Source: Certhia americana (Eukaryota > Chordata > Aves > Passeriformes > Certhiidae). Taken from it: a DNA stretch of 64,000 nucleotides. Under the pieces are notes generated by a model that saw only the letters and a program-made list of their open reading frames with translations, was not told the DNA's origin and searched no databases. Position numbers and translations under genes: made by a program. Shown piece after piece: positions 49,226-60,167 of this stretch; the first letter of the stretch is position 1, and each line of letters starts with the position of its first letter. The stretch spans positions 12,975,879-13,039,878 of the forward strand of contig CM031866.1 of assembly GCA_018697195.1 (NCBI GenBank), given 5' to 3'.

Positions 49226-50615
49226 TGGAGAGTATTCAAATATAAAAAAACACAGCTACCAGCATAAAGCGTTAGTGAGTGGATCTCTGCAGCACTAGAA
49301 ACTACACAGAAAGCCAGCTGGCACATCATCTGAAAATCTACTGTGGTCTCTTTCCATCATGCTTACCTTCTGCTTTCCTGGGAATAGAAAGTAGAGCTTG
49401 TTCTTTTAATTGGGAACAGGTTTTTAGTAAGGAACATCATAAATCCTTGTTTTCTTAGTAGATGACATCAAATGATCATGAAAGCTGAGGTACTAAGATG
49501 GTGTTTTTATCAGAAATCCCAATAAAGCTCTGAAAAGGTTTCCACCCAAAACATTTCAGCGAGCAGTACTGAAGTTACTCTTCTGGTTTTCATTGACCAC
49601 TACAGTGCAACTGGGTGACCTCTACTCCAACTGGGCAGTGAGTGCCTCGTTATCCCCAGGCTTTGTGGCCGACTGCAGTGCCCTGCAATGGAACAGAGAG
49701 GAGCTGGGCCTTTACTGCTTTCACCACAAAGACAATTCCCTCTGTTCCAGCTGGCCTGTACTTACTGCTCTCTGGGGCACGCCAAGGTAGGCAGAGAAAA
49801 AAAGAGACACTGAAAGCATTCCTCTAGCCAATAAGGCAACAGCGTTTCAAACACAGTGAAATACACAGAGAACGTGTGCTAAGCAGGAGATTTTGCTTAG
49901 TACACTTCAGCCTCCATTCTACACCACGACAGTAGTGTGTCCCACAGAGCATTGTGAGGTTTCTACAGGTTTCTCATGGCACAGATACCTTCAGGATTCA
50001 CTCTTATCAACAACTTTATGTGCCTCCCCTTTCTGTCAGAGCTCTACCTCCATCCCAAGAGCAATCTCCACACTGTTTCCTGGAGAGAGTTCAGCATGAT
50101 CCTGATGGATGCCATTAAATAGCTTTAGTCTCTTCTCACATGCGTTGTGACCACAATGTGATATTTAATACGCTAATTTAAAGGAAATGCAACTTTTGTA
50201 GGAAAATTCAGCCAACAAATGTTGGCAACAAAATCCCTCAGCATCTTCTGGCTTGGTAGTGTCAGTGTCACCCTAAAGAATGCAATGGAGATTTGGAACT
50301 GGAGCAGACTTACAGTCTTTGATCCAGCTCCCAGAGGAGATACTTGTGCTACTTGCTATTTTAATCTCCCCAAATCATAGCTCACTGGAAGTGGCAATGG
50401 GAAGGGCTGCTGAATACATTGTGTTCTATCTGTAATTATAGGTAGTAGAAATTAGCACAACTGCTGCTGAGAATCTTAGAGAATAGAAACAAAACCAGGA
50501 GCATGATGCACCATTCCATCCAAGAAGAATTTTTGCGCATCCCTTCTCCCAAACCCATCTCTGGAATTTTAGTAAATTTGTAGGATTTATACCTTGGATT
50601 AGGATATCTCTTATA

Positions 50616-50685
50616 TCCCCTTTCTATCTATTCTATCTTTCTATCTATTTCTATCTTTCATGCCCCTTTCTATCTTTCTATTCTA
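50616..50685. repeat. (TCTA/TCTT)n microsatellite
   Basis: About 70 bp of TTTCTATCTATTCTATC words. CCCCTTTCTATC appears at the start and again about 45 bp later, so a compound unit has been duplicated once. Confidence 0.85.
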
Positions 50686-51404
50686 GGTTATGAAGATTGT
50701 GTGTATTCATTAAAAATGTTCAAGTTTACAGAACATTAAGTGCTAGTCAATTCCACTGATGATAACTGCTTGGCCTTAACATGTCTTTTGCTATTCATTT
50801 CAATTAAATGCTACTCCCCTGAATACCATCACAGAGCTGATATTTATGGGCCTACCAAAAATATTTAAATTATTAGTTATTTTCAATCTATGAAGTATCA
50901 ATGCTAGTTCTTAAACTAGCTTTAGAAAAAATCACTTTGGATTCTTTGCATATGATAATCCTGATGTACAGAAGGGAAACAAACTTAGACATCTGCTCAG
51001 GGCTTGGGTACTCTGAGCTGAGAAGGATTTCTCACAACACAGGCATCAGAGTAGCACTTAGTACCCTGCAAACCCAGCACTCCATTGCTTCTGATCTCCC
51101 TTTCAGACATTTTGGACCAAGTCCAGAGCAATCCAAAGAGATGAATCTTGTTATAGATATAACAAGTGATTGAAGGATCTTCTACAGTTCCTCTGTAACC
51201 TACTTTAAGTCACAATTCGGCTACTGGCTACCTGTGTTTCTGTTTTTCAAAGTTAACACAGCCACACAACTTAACTGTTGTACTACAGAACACTGGATCC
51301 CTAGAATTTCCAGATGGAGAACCGCTTGTTTTAGATATCCTTTCATTTCATTAAAATGTAGTAACTTTCCCCACAGACTTTATGTGAGATGACACTGCTT
51401 TGGG

Positions 51405-51446
51405 TATTTCCACACTGACTGTATATTTCCACACTGACTGTATATT
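51405..51446. repeat. 19-bp tandem duplication
   Basis: TATTTCCACACTGACTGTA is repeated perfectly at 51,405-51,423 and 51,424-51,442 with a few more matching bases after. An exact match implies a recent duplication or an assembly artefact. Confidence 0.9.
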
Positions 51447-54400
51447 GAACATTCTGAAATGGTGTGGGTAGTTGGAAAATGCAGTAAACCAATATTTTCC
51501 CTCTTTCTGTGCAGCAAGTTAGTCCCTCAATACACATCTGTGTTCCTGAGTAAGCTTAATTGACTGTAATAAGGCAATCAAATGTGATTATTCTTTGCTC
51601 TTTGATTTTTAAGATACTCTTTAACAGTAACCAAAATGAGACTAAAGATTCTACACCTTTGCAGCTCTGGGAGAAAGCAAGGCCTCAAATACTTGACTTT
51701 TTGTGTTTTGTACTTCACCAGTGTCCAGTGATGGCAGACATCTTAATGTAAAGGGAAGGGCTGTAGTTCAGTCACCACTTGGTGACATTAACAGCTTCAG
51801 CAGCCCTTCCCTCTGGCCACTGCTGCTGGTACTTCAGAGGGCTCTCCACAGTGCCAGCACAGTTCCCTAGAGTCACACAGTGATTCTACAGTTCCTCTTG
51901 TAGCAAATCAGCTGGGAAACTGACCCAGTTGAAAAACAATCCTATTTTTTTCTTGGTCATCCTACTTTTTAGCTGGATAAGCTCCCTGACCTTGTTCATT
52001 CTGCAACTAAGAGACCAGTTGTGCTGGGGCAATGATGGGACTACAGATGGTCAGAAGTGAGTGGGTGGCAGCAAGGGAAGAATTGGGCAGCACTGAAGCC
52101 AAATGTCTAGTTAGGAACTAAACACTGAGTCACAAATTTTTTAACTTTAAATTTTTATCCTCCATTTAAAAAATAAGTAAATCTGCTACCTTACCAGTGT
52201 TTCCATTATCCAATTAAGCCTCTATTAGTATTTTCCTCTCCCTGAATTTGATTTTCAAAAATCACTTTAGCAAACAGAAGTCAGAAAACAACCTAATTTA
52301 TCATTGTAGCTCATAAAGAAATCCATTTTTCTGGCCAGCATTATTAAAATTTATATTAGAAAGGTCTAGGGCAATATCCTTGAAAATACAATTGTTTTCT
52401 GCACCATCATCAACCTATTATCCAGATGAAATAAAAATTTCATACTTTGAAGCTTTTTGTGTACTTGCTCAAATTACTGCTTTCATTTTCCTCAGACCCT
52501 CCATACATATTTCAGAAGAGAAAGTACCACAATTAAAGACAAGGTTTAATTCTGAATAATCCAATTCCTAATCTAATGCTTTCCTATTACTATTTCTAGT
52601 TTTAATAAGGCTATTTAGACTACAAGAGAAATCCCTTTAATAACGGAATCCTGGTGCAGTATTTTTGGGAAGTCTCTTTGCCTTTTTTTCCTTCTTGATT
52701 CCCCAACACCACCCACTTCTTTTTTATTCACACACAAGCACTCACTTGGCAATTGTGTGCGATCACTAAACACAGAAACATGTAGGCATGAGTATCCCTA
52801 ACCAGACTTACACAGAAACAAAATCTCTGTCCTTCAAGGACAGGGCAATTTCTGTCAGGCATTTTAAAGCCAAGGCAGGTCATTGAAGTTATTATTAGCA
52901 CTAATTAGCACTCCCACAAGCTGTTGAATTCTTCACCTGCAGCCAAAGGGCACTCAATATGGTGCAGAATTTGCTCACATCTTTGAAAGAATCAGAGAAC
53001 TTGCTCCTCTTTAGAAACATGGGACTGCTCTATCGCATGTGAATAGGCCTTTGATAAAATTGTATCTGATCCACGTACCAAATGATCTACAGAAGGAGAG
53101 ATATGATGAAACTGTTCCAAAACAAAGGAATTCTACAAATATCTAAACAGACTCTTAGTCAGAAAAGGGAGACATCTGGTCTTACTTGATGTAGTGGTGC
53201 TATATTTTACCCTTCTACCAGGTCACAGATAATTCGTACCCCACCCAGTTACAGTGGTGTTCTTTCAAGGTAGTGTTTTATGTAGGACTTTGAAGACAAG
53301 TCTGTATGAAACTGAATTTTTGCCCTTGTGAGCAACCTCCCTTGAGAATTAGAGAGATCTGAACTGAATCACTGAGCTCCAAATAAAACACTGATCCTAA
53401 CTGTGACAGTGTTTAAGTGATGAAAGCCCAGTGAGACATCACTTTTCTACGTTAGGCACATTTCTAACAAAGTGTCATAACAGGGAAGCCTGGCAATAGC
53501 TTTCATTAGTCAAGAGCACTGCTTCAGAGCAGTTGCAGGATTTATTTGAAAGAGGGGAGAAAGAAATGTGTTAAAATCAGCTATTTTGGGTCTATGACAT
53601 AACTGCCAGTATGACCTTTTAGAGATAAATTTTCTACAAAGAGTAAGCAAAATTGTAGCAGGAGTCAAAAGAATAACATATCATCCAAAATAAAACTAGC
53701 AAATATTTCTTATAGAACTTCCTGTGTGGGAACCAGGCACCTAAAGAATTCACCTTCAAAAACAAGTCACTGTCCTCTATGGCAAGAAGTTGGAAACAAT
53801 TGGAAGCCTTAAAAGACAATAGGCAAGATGTGTCTCCAACTACAATTCCTTTCTAAGTGAATAGCAGAGAGTGAGAAAGACAGAACAAACACTGCTTTAA
53901 AAAAATCCAAGGCCCAGCTCAGTGCAGATAGGAAAGTTGCAGCTCTTACAGTAGCTGGACATGCAACCCACGAGCTGAAAACTGACATCACCCAAACTGG
54001 GGGCTGCCTGGGTCACTCTGAGCTGTGTTCAAGTTTGTGTCTGTCACAGAGGCTGCAGCTTGTCCATCAGCTTTACTTGGCAATGCACTCTCCCACATTT
54101 TCATACAGCCAAATGTCAGCTCACAGAGCTGGGAAAAAGGACCTAGGATGCGTATCAGTCCCTCCGACGGGACATGACACGTCAGCTTTGGCTGCAATGG
54201 TCAGCCAGCCCCTTTGGTTTTTATACCATCCTTAAAGCAGCACTCAATGTTTTAACGAATAACTCCACAATTCTGAAGCACCAGTAACATCAATGGTCAC
54301 AATTTTAGCATGATCAGTATTGTTACCTCTGCTTTCAATTAGACACCAAAACCCCTGAGCCTCTAGCTACTATGAGAGTATTCTGTGTGACAATTGGAAT

Positions 54401-55981
54401 CGTTTTTAGCCTACTCATCCCATTCTTGAATAATTTTCTTGCTCACACTGAAGACAGCAATGCATTTCCTCTAAAACTAATATACAAATAGCATCAAAAT
54501 TCTGGCCTACACTCACTCAGTGATAATACCATTATGAAGATGAATCAGGGTCACCACTTTTTTATTTGTGTTATCCACTTCTTGAAAAGGAAGTGACACA
54601 AACTGAGACATGACACTGAAAACAGCATCTCGGTCTTTTTTCATATTTTCAACAAGGCACATTTGTAGCATTTTCATTAGTTAGACACTCGATTTCCTGA
54701 CTCCAGGGCACAGCTAACAAGGTGTATTTCTGGGAATGCATAAATGACATGATCTATTTCTTTCAGTAACAAGCCAGCAGCTGAAGGGTGAAATAATTGC
54801 CTGGAAGTGCATTGAGTAGTTTCATTCTGCTGAACTAATTAGGATAATGGGAATTCTGGAACTAAATCTCTGGACATCAGAGTAAAATCAAGCCTTTTAA
54901 ACACTATGACAAAAATTAATGTCAAGTGTATCAGGATCACTTTCCTTCACAGAGACAAACCTCTCTACAAAAACAAGCACTACCAACTCATACTTAACTC
55001 TCAGAAAAGAAAAGAGATCAATTTTCTAACTCACTGTGATGGTTCTAACCCAGTTGGCTCATTGACAAATCATTTATAAGGTTACAAAGTCAAGTACAGT
55101 ACAGGTTGCTGAGCACTGGTAGTATACCAGGGTCCTGGGATGCCTTGGACATCCATGGAGAGATTGTTTACCAAATAAACAGGATACATTCAAAGAATGA
55201 GGGCAGTGTTTATTTTAGGAGATACTATATATGACTTCCAGCCTGTTGCAACAAAAGTTGTGCAAAATTAGAGAACTGAAAACAAAAATTTCTGTTTATT
55301 GTTGTGACATGAGGGATTGTGATTCTGGAATCTCAGGACTAGAAGGCGTGTGTACCACCCTGCTCACAAAGAACTTAAAAATTAAAATTATCAAATGTAC
55401 AATGCATATATATAAGCAACCAAACAGCTAAGTTGGGTATGAGCTCACAATTTCACTTAATAAGGATTATTCACTTTAAATCACTTTCACTAAATTAAGA
55501 GCCATGTGTTGCTGTTGTATCTTTGAACTTTTCCCATACCTTTTAGCATATATCAGTTCAAATTAAGACAAATATACTTTAGTACAACAGCTGTTATCTC
55601 AGAGGAGGAATCTGACCCTGTAAGAATCTGCTGTGGCACACTTTGGTGTTTGCCTGACATTTCCAGGCAGCCAGCACACCTTCTGGTGAACTGGGAGGGT
55701 CAGCATAGTAAAAGCAATAGCAAAAACCAGGGGATTTTAAAGTACATAGAAAACAAACAATTAAAGAACTTCAGACTTTGCTTTTCATAGTTAATCTCTA
55801 ATGTCAACATATATAACCAGCTTGTCTTCTTTATCACCTATGCAAAATTGAGGAAAACAATGCTGAGGTAGCCATATTTAAAATAATGCTTTAAAATCCC
55901 TCTCCTATACCAGAAGAATATAATCTTAACTGCTCTTAGTGACATTTTCTGTTAGAAAAACCAGGTTTCTGTTTTCATCAG

Positions 55982-56079
55982 TGTTGACACATATTGTAAT
56001 CTACTGTGTATCAGTTACATACGAGCCACCACACAAAGAAATGACACTGATCATTATCCACTCATCGTGGAACAAGATG
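55982..56079 (+). other. Possible internal exon (98 nt)
   Basis: The acceptor GTTTCTGTTTTCATCAG is strong and the end, AACAAGATG then GTAAGC, is a good donor. Two frames are open throughout. One reads VDTYCNLLCISYIR and ends DHYPLIVEQD (phase 2 in, phase 1 out); the other contains VIYCVSVTYEPPHK and ends SSWNKM (phase 1 in, phase 0 out). The second is the one compatible with direct joining to the 41.5-kb exon. A further good acceptor lies at 56,195, and an AATAAA at 56,749-56,754. No domain is recognised. Confidence 0.27.
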
Positions 56080-59044
56080 GTAAGCAGGATTCTAAAGGGG
56101 AAGAATTGTTTGCAGTTTTCACTCTTACTAAAACCAAATGTTCCAATTCCTTACTTTTCAAACCAAAAATAATGTTTCTCTCTGATCATTTTCAGTTTCC
56201 CTGTTAGGAGTTATAAAAAACCAAATTGCTTGACAAATTACAACCATCTTTTCTTAAGCCAGAAGAAAAGCATTCAAGAACAGCAGATAAAATTTTACAT
56301 AAAAGTCAACATTTCTGATTCTTATGTGACCACTCTGGTTTTCTGGATCTGCTCAACCCAGTGAATTTTGGCAGTTTGCTCCATTCTATAAAAACCACAT
56401 GTAATTCAAACTTCAGCAACTTCACCATTTCTATGAAGTTTGTTCCTGGAAAGGAAATAATCCCATCAGAAGGAGACAAAAAGAGATTTGTTCAAGAGAT
56501 TTAAATTTATATGTTTTTTTAAATTAGGTGTTTTTTAAAATACAGACATTCCCCAAAATCTTCAATTGTCACCAGTAAGTCAGAAAGCAGAATGACAATT
56601 CTTGAACATATTACTACATGAAGATTTGGCCCCTGAAATCAAGGCTCTTACCATCCCAACCAAGTTCTAAAATAATGCAATTCCCTGAGAAGTTTCTTGC
56701 TTTGTGAAGTAGTCAGATAAAATATTCATGTTGTCAAATAGGACTGCAAATAAATAATAAGTAAGGGCAGGCTGTCAGTGCTGCTTGCAATACGGTAGCA
56801 AAATATGAATGAAACCCAACAAGGGAATTTTAAAGCAATTAAAGAGATTTATTTCCTTCATGTTTTTTACTTCTTCACTGGGTTTAAAACTAATTTTTGT
56901 TATATATTTCACTTGAGACTGAAATGATAATGATAATTATCATTTATGAAATGATAATTATCAAATATGATAAGAAAGAAAAAGGCCCCAATATTCAATT
57001 AATAACACCATGTTTTCTTTCTGTTTTGGTATGCACTCCAATGCAGTATTGTGACCAAATATGAAAACAGAACAAATAATTTCATATTTAATCCACAGCC
57101 TCCCTCCGCTTCCAAGAGAGTATAAGTTTAAATACTAGAACAATATAGTGTGTAAGAAAGACAGCACAAGTGTGTTTTATTTATTCTATTATTTCTTCTT
57201 TAAAATATTTTGTATTTTCTCTAACTACTATTTCTTCTTCACTGGAAGCTATTAATCTTGCTCTAGATTATAATTACATGATCCATCTCATTTAGATCAT
57301 GTCACTGCAAGATGACGTCCAGTGCAATAAGAGCAGGTCTGAGCAGTGAGACATTTGTGTTAAACACCAGAGTCCACAGAGGCCTCTGTGGCAGGGGAGT
57401 GCTGGGAATCACTCTGGACTGGTTCTGCTCTTGTTCTGGGGATGAGGATCCATGGGAAACTAGAGCACATCAGCTACACTCTAAAAGTACAGGCTTTGGT
57501 GTGGATTAGGCTGTAAGGAGCCTGCTCTGTGTGCCCAGATCATTCCCCAGTACAAACCAAAGCATGAGGAGATTGGGGGGTTCTTTTAAAGTGCCCTCCT
57601 GGGGAGTTCACTCATCCTGGTGCTGAACAAAAACCTTTCGTAGTTGCATCTTACTTGTACTTCCATTCAAGCAAAATGTCTCAGTTTTCCCATCATGACA
57701 CAGGCAAACTGTTTGCCCAGGCACTTTCTCTTATCTTCTAATTGGCTTGAGAACATAAGAATAAGGCTTATCTTTTCAATTATGAGGAATTAGTAAATCA
57801 TGGGTCTTGGAATGGAAATGGAAATAATGCAATTAAATTCAGATAATAATTTTATTTCCAGATATATTTTCATTCAAAGGCAACTTTAAAAGATCTCATC
57901 ACTAAGATGAATGGCTAACAGCCAGGCTGAGCAGGACTTCCATTTTTAAAAGCATGATATGTCAAATCTATATAATTTTGTTCTTTTTTAAAATATTTTT
58001 TACAATGTCTAAACAAATTTTACACTGTGGCTGAAACATAGAAAAAGCAGCAAGTAATTGGATACAATACAATTACATAGCACTGTGAGATTTTGTGAGA
58101 AACTATCATTAGCAGAAAAACCTTTTTTTTTTTTTTCTAATAATAATTTGTACAGCTTGCTTCCTTTTTTCTTTCCCTTGGTGGTATGTCTGGAAAAAAT
58201 TTTTCAAGAATCCACTCCATCTCCTTGAATATAAATTCTTGTTTGAGTAAATGAAGCATTAGCTCAGAAGAAGAGCTCTCCCAAAACTGAATGGTTTCAC
58301 ACTGACTCCATCTCTCTGCTACTCCTTGTTCCCACACCAGGCACAGCTCCCATTGCAGCTTGCATTGCAAAACCTTCCTGCTCTGAACCACAAAGCAGCC
58401 AACAGATTCCTGGGAGCCACCCCCACTGATGGATGCACTTTTTGTTCAAGGGAGGCTACTTATGACACTTGTGATTAAAAAACAAAAAACATCACCTCAA
58501 AAAAACAACAACAACAAAAAGGAGATGGGAGGAGATAAAAGCTCATTAATAATGAGATCCCTTGATTGCTACTGCAGACAGCTCTGTGCCTGCTTCCTGC
58601 CACACAGGCTCTCTCCTTTCACTGCCTTTCATTGTGGGGCTGGAGAATACCTGGTGCCAGAGAAAGAATGAGACAAAGTCTCCACAGTGGAGATTTAGGC
58701 TCCTTTAAAATAACTCTGAAACATGGCCATATCCCTAAAAATCTATCTTCGATTTATTTTATAACGAGCTCAATTCCTCACAAATCTATTTATAAATTCC
58801 TTCATCTTATGCACAGTGAGTATCTTGCTAACAACATTTTTATTTTTAGAAGATTCCTTTGCCTGACAATTTTGCAGACTCTACTCAACTGGTATCCTGA
58901 TAAATTCAAATTAAAAACTTGATAATTAAATACAGATAAGTATTTCATCCTGTCATAATGGCTGTCTGAAACATCAGAAGATGTTATAAAGAAAATGGTT
59001 TACATCCATAGCAAAAAGAGAACAAAAAAAAAAAAGAAAAAGAT
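56080..59044. other. Single-copy DNA with palindromes; no supported gene
   Basis: Nothing beyond the possible terminal exon starting at 56,196, two AT palindromes near 56.93 kb, a GC palindrome at 57,374 and a T14 run at 58,123-58,136. The minus-strand frame at 58,137-58,391 has no supporting features. Confidence 0.5.
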
Positions 59045-59140
59045 ACCACGCCTTTCTGAGTTCAAGAAGCATTTGGACAATGCTCTCAGGGACATGGTGG
59101 GATTTCCATGCAGGGCCAACCCAGCATATTCTGTGATTGC
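59045..59140 (+). mobile_element. CR1 LINE tail, internally deleted
   Basis: GAGTTCAAGAAGCATTTGGA, CAATGCTCTCAGGGACATGG, then TGCAGGGCCAACCCAGCATATTCTGTGATT. This is the 3' end of a CR1 subfamily whose full tail also holds a segment about a first-person-like GGACTCGATGATCC block, which is missing here, so it has an internal deletion. An A12 run precedes it at 59,024-59,035. It differs from the other CR1 copies in this window. Confidence 0.85.
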
Positions 59141-59781
59141 ATGGAGCATGTCTGCTTTTATTAATCAGTTGCAAGACAGCTTTTAGAGGAAGGCCCAGCC
59201 TCCTAGGCAAATTTTAGGCATCTTCCATAAGGCTTAGTGTTTGAAGAGATGTTTATTCTCTCATTTTGCAGTAACACTGACTCAGATTCCAGCTCCCTTT
59301 GTCTTCTTGACCAAGGTGTTTTTTTCCCCTCCACCACAGAGACTATGTGCCTTAGCTAACAGTTCCTGTGCTGTGCGTCAAATTGCTGTGTGTACTAATA
59401 CATTTTATCCACAATTTTTAGAATTTGTGATTAGGTTAAAAGACAAACAAAAAAATACTAATAGAGAATACTCCAAACTCCTTATTTGCTGAGCAATAGT
59501 TTTATCAGAGATCACATAAGTCACTTTAAGCTTGTTTCTGTTTCCAGACTTCATATTTCTTTCTCCATAAGATACTCTGCCTTCCTTTTCAGTACAGTCT
59601 CCACAGTCCTACTGAAAGTTAACTTTATATTCAAGCTGGCAAAAGGTCAGCTATTCTGTCCTCTCTGAATACTGCTTTTATCTGACAGGTCTATGAGTCA
59701 GCAACATCTTTGTTAAATACTCACTTTTATTATCACATGCATAACTACTGCAGCCTCTTGTTCAAACAAATGATGTGCAGA
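59141..59781. other. Single-copy DNA, nothing recognised
   Basis: No gene, repeat or motif of note in this stretch between the CR1 tail and the p53-type site. Confidence 0.5.
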
Positions 59782-59802
59782 GAACATGCCCTGGGCATGT
59801 CT
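59782..59802. promoter_or_regulatory. Perfect p53-family response-element motif
   Basis: Half-sites GAACATGCCC and GGGCATGTCT are separated by one T. Both fit RRRCWWGYYY at all ten positions, and the central part is an 8+1+8 inverted repeat (ACATGCCC, T, GGGCATGT). p53, p63 and p73 bind two such half-sites as tetramers; zero spacing is preferred but short spacers are tolerated. A third perfect half-site, GGGCATGTTC, is at 60,060-60,069. The site is not inside a recognised CR1. Function is inferred from the motif alone. Confidence 0.55.
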
Positions 59803-60119
59803 AGTCCCAAACTAATACAGCAGGAGCAGGATTTAAAGTCATAAAGGCTCTTACACATATCTGAAAGCTACACTGACTTTTAATTTCTGCCTCCAGACAG
59901 AGTTATCTTTCCCAGCTGCACAGAGCACACCAGCAGTTAAGTCACAAGCCTTGTAGGTGTGGGAAGAAAGGAGGCGGCCCAGGCCTGCTGCTGGAATGGA
60001 ATCAGTGTTTGCACACCTACCCCACATCCATTGGAAATGCAAAGTGTGCCCGATTGTCCGGGCATGTTCCCTGCACGCTGGCCAAAGTCTCTATTTGCTG
60101 ACACATCCCCCTCCCGCAG

Positions 60120-60167
60120 GCCAAGGACAAGATGAAGAAGGCTGACTCAACTCTAATCTGTTGCTGA
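60120..60167 (+). other. Exon-like segment, possible terminal coding exon
   Basis: A branch-point-like TTGCTGAC and a C-rich tract (CATCCCCCTCCCGCAG) precede it. In phase 0 it reads AKDKMKKADSTLICC and then stops at 60,165-60,167. No other frame is open for as long. The acceptor is among the best in the window, but fifteen residues are not enough to identify a protein and no upstream partner exon was found. Confidence 0.18.

Larger units (their letters stand above)
46215..55981. other. AT-rich single-copy DNA with microsatellites; no supported gene
   Basis: No complete exon or gene. It holds the simple repeats listed separately and two short blocks (52,860-53,060 and 54,740-54,870) that read like candidate regulatory DNA. 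An acceptor-like CATTATTTTCAG ending at 48,399 precedes a 24-residue frame ending NITLSD, considered chance. Confidence 0.5.
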
